Positions 45,512-56,900 of a stretch of 64,000 nucleotides of DNA are shown here, piece by piece (within the stretch, counting starts at the first letter, position 1; each line of letters begins with the position of its first letter). The translations under genes were made by a program, and so were the position numbers. Where the stretch lies: the NCBI GenBank assembly GCA_030848705.1, contig JAUIZM010000012.1, positions 863,001-927,000 on the forward strand, read 5' to 3'. The notes beneath the pieces are model-generated. The model saw nothing but the letters and a program-made list of their open reading frames with translations, did no database searches and was not told the DNA's origin. This stretch comes from Heracleum sosnowskyi (lineage: Eukaryota; Streptophyta; Magnoliopsida; Apiales; Apiaceae).

Positions 45512-46561
45512 TATTATTAAAGATGAAACATTAAAATTTTTGGTCGGTCACTCAGTTGGTCAGTCGGTCGGTATTTGGGCCGATTCATGGGCCTATCTAT
45601 AATCAATTTATTTATAACCAATTACCTTTTCCACCTAAACCAATTAATTTATTTATAACCAATTACCTTTTTTTACCTAAACCGCATTACCTATTTTATA
45701 TTCTATAACTAAAATAACTCATCTTCTAAAATTAACACGGGCAACATATATATAAAATGGTAAAAAAAACATTAACTATTTAAAATCAATTATCTTTTTC
45801 AGTTAAAACACATTATTTTTTTCTATTTTTTCAAAAAAATTCCCCTCCTTTTCCAAAAATATCACGAATAATTACTGTTTTCAACTAAAATATGTTAATA
45901 TTTATAACCATTTACTTTTTTCTGCAAAAACAAATTATTTTTTCTAACAAATTCCCCTCCTATCAATTTATTTTTATAACCAATTACCTTTTCCACCTAA
46001 ACCACATTACCTATTTTATATTCTATAACTTAAATAACTCATCTTCTAAAATTAACACAGGCAATATATATATAAAATGGTAAAAAAAACATTACCTATT
46101 TAAAATCAATTATCCTTTCAGTTAAAACACATTACTTTTTCTATTTTTTCAAAAAAAATCCCCTCCTTTTCCAAAAATATCACGAATAATTACTGTTTTC
46201 AACTAAAATATGTTAATATTTATAACCATTTACTTTTTTCAGCAAAAACAAATTATTTTTTCTAATTTTTTCTAACAAATTTCCCTCCTTTTCCAAAAAT
46301 ATCACGGGTAATTACCTTTTTCAAATAAAACACGTTATCTTTTTCTATTTTTCCTTACTAAAACCTCTCATTTTCCAAAAATATAACGGACAACTTTTAT
46401 TTATTTATTTTAACATATATTTTAATAATTTAAAAAAGTTTACTTATTTTAATATGCCTACTAATATCATTTAATAAATACAATTAATAAAATATAAAAA
46501 TGTAAATAATAAAATAATAATTATTAAAAACAATCCGTGCATCGCACAAGTTTTAAGCTAG
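45512..46561 (+). mobile_element. Helitron-like element, plus cluster, member 2
   Basis: TATTATTAAAGATGAAACATT follows immediately after the CTAG of member 1. The 3' end is CCGTGCATCGCACAAG, TTTTAAG, CTAG at 46558-46561. An internal stretch of about 220 bp is duplicated (about 45600-45950 against 45960-46280). Confidence 0.6.
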
Positions 46562-47312
46562 TATAATATAAATTATGTACAATAAAATAATAAGTTGTCT
46601 GATTTATATGTGTTGAATTTTTTTATGTAATGTTATGGAAATCATAAAATAGAATGTAAGTTATGTAAGTTAACTCTTTTTACTTTTGATATTTTAAAAG
46701 TAAAATATGACTCGATCAGCTAAACTATGTTTTACAAAAGCGTGTATGACTATATTTTAATTATCATGTTACACCACCCCACAATCATGATCCTCTGCTA
46801 GGCTCCTAAATTCTGAAATCAATTCAATTGGGTTAGTAGTCCTAATTGGGCCTCAAATCCTAGCAGCCCAATGCATAAACAGCCCAAAAGTTTATGTTGG
46901 TTTAATTTTAACTCCTGCAAAACATTTATCTGTTGGTGGAAGATTATAGATTTACGGTATGTATCAGAGAATGAAAAATACGAACAACCATATTTTATAA
47001 TATAATTTAAATTTCATTCTATTTTTTTCATTTTCATTCATCCCAATCAAATACCCGTATAACATTAAACTTTCGTGTGTTGCGTATATGAATTTGTGAG
47101 AACTAATTGTCAACTTAGTATATATAGTGGTAGTTGGTCTGTACATTTAAAGCTTTAGATAGAGATGCATTACAATATTTTAAAGCACCCAACACTAAAA
47201 TCTTACGATGTTTTTGAGACTTTGACAGTTTTTTACCACTATCAATCTTTCTTGTTTTTTGTTAAGATGATATGTATCTTCTTGTGTCCATATGTCTTGT
47301 TTTTATAGAAAT
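46562..47312. other. Intergenic, no gene seen
   Basis: AT-rich with no ORF of note and no clear repeat ends. It forms the left flank of copia B. Confidence 0.6.
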
Positions 47313-47568
47313 TGTATAAAATGAGAAATCAAGCTGTATTGATTTACAAACTCACTAACGAATTTGATAGTACATCATTGAGTGTATATATACAGAAGCT
47401 TGATAGCTTTTTACTAACTTAACAACTAAGCTTCACTAACTAACTTTCTAACAAACTTTCCCTCCTAAACTTAAATACCCACATTTATCATAATGTCCTT
47501 GGCTATTACATTTATTTACTATCATATCCTTTGACTAACTTTGACGGGAAGTAGAAGGTAATTCCTCA
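47313..47568 (-). repeat. 3' LTR of copia B
   Basis: About 256 bp, TGTATAAAATGAG...ATTCCTCA, with the purine tract (reverse strand CTAATTTGCGGGGGAAT) just inside. A TATATATA lies at 47385-47392. The left edge is uncertain by 9 bp: TATAGAAAT before it resembles TATAGAGAT before the other LTR, so the LTR may begin near 47304. Confidence 0.75.
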
Positions 47569-49967
47569 ATATTCCCCCGCAAATTAGGAGGCGTAAAGAT
47601 ATTGCAGACTCCTAATTTGGTCAATAAAGAAGAAGTACGAGCAGCAGTTAATGGCTTGGTAAACAAATCTGCAGGTTGAAGATGAGTGGAGATGTAGATA
47701 GGCTGCAGAAACCCAGATTTCACATGATCTCGAACAAGGTGACAATCCAATTCTATATGCTTCGTACGCTCATGTAACACTGGATTATCAGCTATACTTA
47801 TAGCAGAAGTATTGTCACAGAACAGCTTGATAGGTGTAGGAATTTTGAAGTGTAATTCACTTAAGAGATTGTAGAGCCACTTTACTTCACATAGAGCATT
47901 CGTCATGGATCTATATTCTGCCTCAGCAGATGAATGAGCAACTGTGTTCTGCTTTTTACATTTCCATGAGAGTAGAGAATTACCTAACTGAACACAATAT
48001 CCTGAGACAGATCTTCTGGTCATAGGGCAAGATGCCCAGTCAGCATCACAGAAGACTTGTAATTGAAGTGCATTTTCAGCAGAGAGAAGAATACCCTGTC
48101 CAGGAGATTTTTTAAGATACTTTACTAATTTGAGAGCAGCAGTCCAGTGTTGATCTGTAGGGTTTGCCATGAATTGACTTAGAATATGGACAGGATATGA
48201 TAACTCTGGTCTAGTGATAGTTAAGTATATCAGTTTTCCAACAAGTCTTCTATAACTGGTACCATCTGAAAGTAGGTTACCAGATGTATGAGACAGATTA
48301 TGCTGAGTAGCCATTGTAATTGCACTTGGTTTACCAGCAAGAAGACCTGTCTGATTCAAGAGATTTAAGGCATATTTCCTTTGATGAATGTAAATACCCT
48401 TGCTAGACCTTGATATCTCAATTCCCAAGAAGTAATGTAAGTGACCTAGATCCTTCAGTTTAAATTGAGTCTGAAGAAAGGCCTTAACAGAGGTTATTTG
48501 AAGATGTTGAGAACCAGTAAGAATAATGTCATCCACATACACTAAAAGAGCAGTAAAAGACTGAGATGTGTGAAATATGAATAAGGAGTTGTCAGCTTTA
48601 GATTGAGTGAATCCATATTGCAGCAGAGACTGAGAGAATTTAGTGAACCACTCCCTAGAAGCTTGTCTTAGACCATATAGAGATTTAAGAAGTTTGCACA
48701 CATGATGCTTACCAGAGAAATCAACTGGAATGGTAACACCAGGAGGTATTTGCATATATATTTCTTCATGTAAATCTCCATGAAGAAATGCATTTGTTAT
48801 GTCCAGTTGATGTAAAGTCCAATTCTGCATTGCAGCTAAAGCCAGAATAGTTCTTACTGTTGTCATCTTAGCTACAGGGGCATAAGTTTGAAAGAAATCC
48901 ATCCCTAGAGTTTGAGTAAAGCCTTTAGCCACTAACCTGGCTTTATATCTATCAAAAGTACCATCAGCTTTATACTTTACTTTGAACAACCATTTACAAC
49001 TGACCACCTTTTTGTCTGGAGGTAATTCCACTATTTTCCATGTGTTATTTGATTTTAAGGCATTCAATTCAATCTGCATAGCAGTACACCACTTTGGATC
49101 TTGAACTGTCTGTTTGTATGTTGTTGGCTCTATGATTTTTATAGAATTAGCTAGAAATTTTTGATAGGAAAGGGACAAATGTTTAGTGGAATCCACATCA
49201 TGAATGGGATACTGAATGGAACAATTTGATGATTTTTGAAGAAAAGAAGGAAGTCCCTTATAATCATTAAATTTGGCTAGGACTGTTTTTGTCCTAACAG
49301 GTCTAGAAGCAGGAATTGACCTTTGACTAGTTATAGTGACTGGAATAGAGTTAGGTAACATTATAGTAGGATCATTTTGTGAGGAAATATTAGGTGAAAG
49401 TGACTGTTCTGGACTGTCTTCATTGTCAAGGTTAGGAGAGGGTGGAGATGTAGCATTAGATTGTGAATTAGTGTTATTATCAGAAGTAGAAGGTAACTCA
49501 ATGTCATCTATAAATGAAAAATTAGGTGGAAACATGGAGATTTGAGAGTTCTGAGGTTTGAGAGCATAAGGGAAGATTGTTTCATAGAAAATAACTTCCC
49601 TGGAAATAAAGGTTTTGTTACTGTCAAGATGAAGAAGTCTATACCCTTTTTGATTATGAGGATATCCTAGAAATATGCATTTATAGGCTCTAGGGTAAAA
49701 TTTGTCTTGTCTTTTAGAGAGAGTTGATGAAAAACATAGACACCCTAGTACCTTGAGATGAGAAAATGTAGGAGGTTTTTGAAACAATATTTCATAAGGA
49801 GTTTTATTGTTCAGAATTGAGATAGGAGTACGATTTATGAGGTAAGTTGCTGTCAAAAGACCGTCCCCCCCCCCCCCCCACCACAAGTGAATAGGAAGAG
49901 AGGCTTTAAATCTCAAAGCTCTAACTACAGCCAATAAGTGTCTGTGTTTACGTTCAACTCTCCCATT
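47535..49967 (-). pseudogene. pol: Copia B integrase C-terminus, RT and RNase H
   Basis: Open for about 800 codons after the last stop. It contains ATYLINRTPIS and LGYPHNQKGYRLL (integrase C-terminus), RT with KARLVAKGFTQ, LYGLRQASREWF and YVDD, and RNase H with FCDADWASCPMTRRSVSG, SSAEAEYRSM and FCDNTSAI, ending in DLFTKPL. A run of 15 C (49865-49879) encodes WGGGGD in a place where related proteins have a short WGD-type turn. The frame ends inside the start of the 3' LTR. Confidence 0.85.
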
Positions 49968-49970
49968 TTA

Positions 49971-51221
49971 TTGGGGAGTTTGAACACAAGAGTGTTGATG
50001 TTGAATGCCAAGTTTGTGAAACAAGGTACTAAGTTGAGAATTAAAGAATTCTGTACCATTGTCAGACCTAACAAATTTGACTGTAGCTTTAAAATGATTA
50101 AGAACATAACTGAAGTATTTCTGAAATATACCAGCTACTTGAGATTTAGAAGTTAACAGATAGGTCCAAGTACACCTACTGTAGTCATCCACAATTGTGA
50201 GAAAAGAGTGACAAGTATTGTAAGTTGGCCTTTTATATGGCCCTCATAGATCACAATGAATTAACTCAAAGCAAGTAGTAGATTTGTGATTACTGATATG
50301 AAAAGGCAAACGAGTTTGTTTAGCAAAATGACATACATCACATGGAACTACAATATCAGAAATTTGATGAGACAAACAATCTATATTTTTAAAAACATTT
50401 ACAGGGGAGTGCCCCATTCTATCATGCCAGAGTTGGCTAAGCCTAGGATTATTGGTTGAAGCAGTTGGAAGAGATACTGGAGCATGTGAAGAAGCATTAA
50501 CAGAATAAGAGCAATTGGTTGGAGTAGAACCAGGAATGATAAGCTTGTAAAGAAATTCTTGCAGTTTACCAATCCCCACCACCCTCTTCATAGGGTCCTG
50601 TAGTAAACAGTGATGGGAATTAAAGTGAACTACATAGTTTAACTGTTTAGACAGTTGACTTACAGATATGAGATTGAATTTGAAATCAGGAATAAGTAAG
50701 ACATCAGACAAGATTATATCTGAAGTCAGTTGAACTTGTCCTTTAAGTGTAACATTGGTGGAATGACCATTTGGAAGACAAATCTTGACATCACAGGAAA
50801 TTGGATTCATTAAGATATGTTTATGACAAGTTATGTGGTCTGTAGCACTAGAGTCAAGTAGCCAATCATAAGATGTGTGATGGTTTGTAAGACAAACAGT
50901 TGAAGTATAGGAACAGACAGACAAATGGTTACCTGACTGAGGCATTTCCATTGTAGGAGTTGAAGTACTTGATTGATTTAGCAGAGAGATCAATTGTTGA
51001 TACTGCTCAGTAGTAAGAGTAGATGTTCCAGCTTTTTCTATTTCTGTGTTTGTGACACTAGGATTATCATCACTAGTATGAACTTGAGCAATGACTTTGT
51101 TTCTAGTCATGAACTTTGCAGGTTTGTTGATTCCAGTAGATGAGCTGTTACTTCTTGGAGGAAACCCTATCAGATGATAGCATCTATCCTTGGTGTGATT
51201 AGTACCATGACAGTGAGTGCA
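49971..51221 (-). pseudogene. pol: Copia B zinc knuckle, protease and integrase core
   Basis: In frame with gag. Zinc knuckle at 51180-51221, then the protease motif reads DSSATDH where DSG/DTG is expected, a possible loss of the catalytic glycine. The GAG-pre-integrase HHCC region follows (LWHDRMGHSPVNVF ... CDVCHFAKQ). A TGA at 50244-50246 replaces the Trp expected after HCDL. The integrase continues with DDYSRCTWTYLL and RSDNGTEFFNSQ, and a TAA at 49968-49970 replaces the second Gln of VQTPQQNG. No frameshift. Confidence 0.85.
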
Positions 51222-52115
51222 CTATAGATTCCTTTTTCTTCCCTGAAACCTGGAGTTAGAATTTCGATTATCCGCATTGTTGAACTTTCTTGAGTCAGAC
51301 TTATTAAACCTGTTACCAACATAGGAGTTTTTAGCCATCAATACTACAGACTCTGGAGTAGAAGTAGTCATTTGAGAGTAATTTCGCTGACGTTCCTCCT
51401 GTTGTAAGAGACTCAACACTTGAGTTAGTTTTGGCATCGGGCTCATCATAAGTAGCTGCCCCCTGATATTAGTAAAGTGCTCACTAAGCCCCATCAGAAA
51501 CTGAGTGACTTTCATAGTCTCTTCATAGACTTCATATTCTGCTTTAGCTTTGCAAGTACAATTACATGAACACTTAGGAGCATTTGAGACACTTACCAAA
51601 TCATCATACATCTTCTTGAATTTAGTATAATATGCAGAAACAGTCAGACTTTCCTGAGTTAATTCAGACAACTGTTTCTTGATCTCAAATAAACGAGGAC
51701 CATTGTTCTGAGTAAAACGAACACGTAAGTCACTCCACATTTCTGAAGCGAGAGTGACATACACAAGACTTGAACGAATTTCAGGTACAATTGAGTTCAA
51801 CAACCAGGTTATGATCATATCGTTACAACGCTGCCAGTGATCAAAGTATGCAGAAGAAATACCTGTAACATTATACTTTCCAGTGACGATTCCCAATTTG
51901 TTCTTGGCTGACAGTGCGAGAGACATAGATCGCTGCCATTCATTGAAGTTATCACCATTGAGAGATGTAGAAATAAGAACTTGTCCAGGATGATCAGACG
52001 GATGAAGATACAACGGATGACTCGAAACAAGAACCACAATATTAAAGGTTCCATCAAAATCAGATGCAGTTGCACCATTTGTAGTCTCAGTTTCAGCCAT
52101 TAAAGTGTTTGACAA
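51222..52115 (-). pseudogene. gag: Copia B Gag
   Basis: 297 codons from the natural ATG. A copia gag N-terminus (WQRSMSLALSAKNKLG), the core SEMWSDLRVRFTQNNGPRLF and LTVSAYYTKFKKMYDDL are all present. The frame stops at TAG (51222-51224) immediately before the zinc knuckle CTHCHGTNHTKDRC, which stays open downstream in the same frame. Confidence 0.88.
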
Positions 52116-52466
52116 AACGCTTCAATGAGATAATCTCAGATTTCGGACTCAATATCAACTATTGGACTTAATATCAACTATGAATCACTATATGACCGTT
52201 ATCCAGTGTATACTTCAATTGAAGAGATCACAATAGATGAACATTATCAAACCAGATAAAGCGAGTAGTAATAACTAAAAATGAAGATGAAGATTGAACT
52301 GATGTGCAGAACTAGCAAGCTCAAAGATGAAATAGTACCGGAAAGGTGAAATAGTACCGGAGTAATGTTGACATCGGAGATGATGAAGACGACGAACAAC
52401 AGAAACAATGAAACAACGACGATAAACAACGAAGACGAAACTTGCATAACCACCGAAGAACCTTTA

Positions 52467-52478
52467 GCTCTGATACCA
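52467..52478 (-). other. Primer binding site of copia B
   Basis: The reverse strand TGGTATCAGAGC matches initiator-methionine tRNA. It is separated from the TG...CA-type LTR edge by 9 nt, which is longer than usual. Confidence 0.9.
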
Positions 52479-52487
52479 TATAGAGAT

Positions 52488-52518
52488 TGTATAAAATGAG
52501 AAAACTAAGCTTCACTAT
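52488..52518 (-). repeat. 5' LTR fragment of copia B
   Basis: TGTATAAAATGAGAAA, then a jump to ACTAAGCTTCACTA, equivalent to 47425-47438 of the other LTR. About 96 bp (47329-47424 equivalent, including the TATA stretch) is missing. Copia C begins at 52519, so the rest should lie beyond the window. Confidence 0.75.
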
Positions 52519-53769
52519 TGTTAGAAATGAATACCACTAGAAACTAGACAGAGGGGGGGTGAATGGATAGTTTGATATATTTTTCGATCTTGAAAACTAA
52601 GTAAACAACTGTATGTGATTATGATATGTAATATGCAGAAAGTAAATAACACACACAATCACTTTAATCTACTTTGTATAAGCAAATTAAATACTACAGC
52701 TTTCCAGGAAATTCACAATCGAATTTCTGGCTTCTAAACAAGAACGGTTTGAACTTGCTTGCTTACAGAGAAAAGAGCTTAGCAAATAACTCTGTGTATC
52801 TCTCTTACAGCTTACAGTTGTGTGTGCACGATATATATATTTTCCTATACAAACTAGGCACACACAATATTACACAGCTACCCCTTCTGAAAGTCCAACT
52901 TGTCCTGCCATAAGAAGTTCACTGTGTCAGGAAGGACCACCTGCTTTTCGGAGTCTTTCCCGTTTCTGTAGCAGCTTGTCTCTTATCTTTCTCTCCAAGT
53001 TTAGCTGTAGATTTGCCATCTGTTCTTTGGACCACCTTGCCAGAACAAATGCTTCAGTATTTGTCTCCTTTGATTCTTGGTTCTGTACCTTGATTTGTCT
53101 TGTTATAAACGGCTAAGTGTTGATATCGTGAACTCCACTTCATCCCTGACTATGCGATCTCCCTTGTGAGGACTACGCGATATAGCCTTTGAAGACTTTG
53201 CGACATAGGTCATTTGACGACTATGCGACATAGGTCATTTGACGACTATGCGACATAGGTCATTTGATGACTATGCGACATAGGGCTTCTGAGGACTTCA
53301 CGATCTAGGCTCCTTTGACTTTGCTGACTTCAACACTTCACGACATGTGTCTTGAGGACTTCTCGACATAGTACAAGATGGACTATGCGATATAGTACTT
53401 CACGACATGGATATTGGTGACTTCACGACATAGCTTTCTTTTGACTTTACTATATAATGCCTTAGACAAATTCCTGCAACTTATTTCTTCATAGCCTTAT
53501 TCAACTCTATCCTGCTGCATGAACACTTCTGAACTTCTACCAGGATAATTATTCAATGGCCTATATACAATCTAGATGCAAGAAACTTTACTAAGCTCAT
53601 TATAAGTCTGAGCATACATGATCAAGCTAATGTTCATGAGAACAAGACAAGTACATTTAGAGACCTATACTATATCCCAGTGATAGAAATCACTAGGTCA
53701 TGTAATGTGACATAGTCACATAGTGTAGGCTTGTTAATAGTGGTATTCAGACATGTCTTGAGCCTAACA
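52519..53769 (-). repeat. 3' LTR of copia C
   Basis: 1251 bp, TGTTAG...CTAACA, followed by AATCTCCCCCAAATTG (the purine tract on the reverse strand). A (TA)n stretch at 52831-52840 could be the TATA region. The right half carries about 13 copies of a GACTWYGCGACATAG motif. Confidence 0.88.
53124..53460 (+). repeat. GACTWYGCGACATAG motif array in the copia C LTR
   Basis: About 13 copies. Five form a strict 25-bp array with starts at 53194, 53219, 53244, 53269 and 53294 (spacer GTCATTTGAC). Others lie near 53148, 53171, 53335, 53357, 53381, 53398, 53419 and, decayed, 53443. One inverted copy lies near 53124. CpG-containing in otherwise CpG-poor DNA. Confidence 0.85.
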
Positions 53770-53783
53770 ATCTCCCCCAAATT
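53770..53783 (-). other. Polypurine tract of copia C
   Basis: The reverse strand ATTTGGGGGAGATT abuts the LTR, nearly the same as in copia A. Confidence 0.9.
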
Positions 53784-53923
53784 GTGAGTAAGATCCTTAG
53801 GCACAATTTCATGTCTGATAACAAGCCTAACTTACATAAAAGGAAATTTTAGTAACAGAAAGAACAATTCATGAACCTTGAGATCAGAAATTTGATTACA
53901 TAGAAAAATTGAAAGCTTACAGA

Positions 53924-56900
53924 TTACTTTTGTTGCTCAGCAGCTTCAGCTTCCAATTGCTTCTCTAGCAAATCATCATATATCTTCTTTTTCCTTATTT
54001 CTTCTTTTCTTTTTATGTCTATGATGGCTTCTTGAATTTCTTCTCTTGCAATCAGTTCTTCGATGAGAGGTGAGCCTTCCAAGTCATCAATTGCAGCTTT
54101 GAGTGCACTTTCTACATATGAGTCCAGAAACTCCATCCTTATTTTGCTTTGGCCTCCATGTGAGTTTTTGTACTCCACAATGTAAGGATTTTGTTTGACC
54201 CTGCACATCCCTTTCTGCCTTAGCTCCTTAGCCCTCTCTTCCATCTCAGCCATTTCTTTCTCTTTCTGTATGTTTTTCTTTTCATTCTCTTTCCTCATGT
54301 TTTCTTCATAATCAGCATGCATTTTCAAGTACCTGGCAATATCTATCTTCCATGTCCTTTCATCCTTTTCTTCAAAATTCAGTAAGGCATTTATCCTTTC
54401 AAGCTCATACTTATAGAAATATTGCCAGCTTCCCTGCTTCATTATTCTTTCTCTTCCATCAGTGTATTTGATATCTAGATGATCCAACCTCACTTTGACT
54501 TCAAAGATCCTTTGAGCCCTCAAAAATGCTAGGGCATCTTCATCATAGTCCTCATCTAGTGGAAGCACATTGATGCCAATAACATTTGTGAGTTTTCCAG
54601 TCTTCTTTGTTATCCTTATCCTTTTGGGTACACTCTTGATCTTCAAATGCTTCACAAGAGATACCTTTCTTGAACAAGGAGAATTAGTCTTCAGTGCCAC
54701 ATCACTTGGAAGTAGCTTCATTCCTTTCCCCTTCATCCACTGTAACACTCCACTAGCTGTGACTTTGTGGAAGTGTTTTCTTGAGATTATTTTAGTGGCT
54801 TCATCTTTCATCTGTGGCAATTCAGGTTCAGAAGTCATGGATAATGATTTTGGAGGATCATTGCTAACAGTACCCACCCTAGACTTAGAGTCTTGTGTTG
54901 TGGTTAAAGTACTACTAGCAATGTCCTTGACTTGCTGAATTCCACTCCTAGTTGTCTTCACTGTCTCCTTTGCCCCCTTTGTGTCATCACCATCATCTTT
55001 AGATTTCTTGGAAGATTTGCTCCTGCTGCTGTCACTTGGTCCATCCTTATTACTCCTTGAATGAGATCTCCTCCTGTAGGTTTTCTCCTCATCATCATCC
55101 TCCCCTTCCTTCTTCATGTTCTTTTCTTTGACAGAATCAGGCAAAGCACCATGAATCAGAAAAGATTGTAGAATGTTAATCATCTCTAATTCCTCTGCTG
55201 TCTTGACTCCTTTCTTTGCTCTCAGCATTTGCAGCACTTGATTGATCTTTGAGTTATTCTTCATTTGCAGATCTTTGGGAATGACTAGTTGGTCAATACT
55301 TCTGACTTTGGATAGACTTTGAAAAATTACTGTCCTTGGCTTGGGTATGACCTCAGGCAGTCTTTGATTTTGGTTCAACTCCAAGTCATTATAAAGACTT
55401 TCATTGTTAGCCCCACTCCTTTCAATCAACTCCAGAATTATTGACACTTCAGTAAACCTCAGTTTCTCTAGAGTTTGAAATGCTAAGTGCCACAAGCAGT
55501 TGTCCTTGCACACCATGATTATTTCTCTCAGATAAACATCCCTGATTTTCCTTACTGCAACTGTGAAGTACTTGATACCTTCCCTGAGCTTCTTTCTGTA
55601 CACTTGTGCATCTCCTTGAGCATTCTTGTAGGTGGCTTTCAGAAACTCCAGGAATGCCTCATCATGATAGACGTTAGAGTTGGCAACTTCCTGTAGCTTG
55701 GCCTCAGTGATAAGTGTAGCTTGGGTAGGTTTAGCAATTGGAGTAGGTATTGCAGGTTGAGAGGTTAAGATGTCTTTAGGCATTGTGGATGGATAGAATG
55801 TTGTGGTGACTGTGCTTTTCTGACCTTGTGCATTGATGACCTCTACAGGGGGAAGATTGATTGGCTTTATTGTCTCTTCAATAAGCTTGCCCTTAAGTTT
55901 TGATTGCTTGGCAGATGCTCCCCCTTTCTTTTTCACATTGACCTCCTTTCCTTTCTCCCCCTTAGGCTTGGGATCAGACAAGATGTCTTGAGCTTCCCCA
56001 GGAATAGGCAGGTTGAAAGATTTCATCATTGAGGTCATCATTTGTTGCTGCACCAGCAAGATGTTTGTTGTGTTGTTGCCTTGAGCATCTAGCTTGTCAT
56101 TGAGTTGGCTTAGAGATGCAGATAGCATTCTGTTTTCATCTTTGAGAGAGGCCACTTCCTTTTCTAAGCCATCCACCTTGGAGAATAATTGTTGAGACTT
56201 GAAGGAGTTTAGAGATTGATCTTTGACCCTGGCAAAGTCATATTTGGAGATGTCTGACAGAGGGACTTCATCCACCAGCTTATCACCATACTGGTTTTTC
56301 CACATGACATTCAACATAGCATTGGTGGTGATGGTAGATTTTGCTTGATTTTCCAGTGTAGAAGCCAGTTTCTTGATGTTGTCTGTGACCATGGCAAGAG
56401 TCACATCCATCATGGACACATTGGAGGAGGTTTTCTGGACTTCTTTGAGGATACCATCCACCTTGGGAAAATCAGAGAGATAAGAGTTTCTTAGCTTGGT
56501 GAGGGATCTGTCTGTCTCCTCCTGAATAGAAGAAATCTCTGATTGAAGCCCTTTCCCAAGATAATGCAGAGCCTTCAACTGGTTCTTGTACACATCATTC
56601 ACAGCTTCATATATGGCAACAGGAGAAAGATCCTTAGCATTTGAGCCCAGAGAGGTGAGGTATTCTTCTCTCACAAAAGCCAGGGCATCCTTGAGCTTGA
56701 GAGTCCTCTTAGCATCCAACCAGGCATCCACATTCCCCTCTGGTTCAGCTGTATCCACAATCTTCTCCTGTTGAGCTTCAACATCCTCCTTATGGCAGAG
56801 CAGGATAGCTTCATAATCAGCATTTGGAAGGTTGGAGGTTAGGAGATGTTGAGCTATCTTTGAGAACTCATCAATCTGTGCCACATGGAGATCCTGTATG

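Larger units (their letters stand above)
47313..52518 (-). mobile_element. Copia element B, dead, interrupted by copia C
   Basis: The 3' LTR is 47313-47568. Inside lies one reading frame (47535-52115) in gag-protease-integrase-RT-RNase H order. A primer site is at 52467-52478 and the start of the 5' LTR at 52488-52518, which is cut by copia C. There is no extra ORF between RNase H and the LTR, so it belongs to a shorter copia lineage than A and C. Three in-frame stops and a deleted 5' LTR make it inactive. Confidence 0.92.

Noticed and set aside
49336..50156. Plus-strand ORFs over the copia B pol region
   Set aside because: They are antisense shadows of the polyprotein frame. The same applies to plus-strand ORFs across copia A and C.
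53171..53318. 25-bp direct repeats resembling a CRISPR array
   Set aside because: Spacers are themselves repeats, the array lies in an LTR of a plant retrotransposon, and no cas genes are present.
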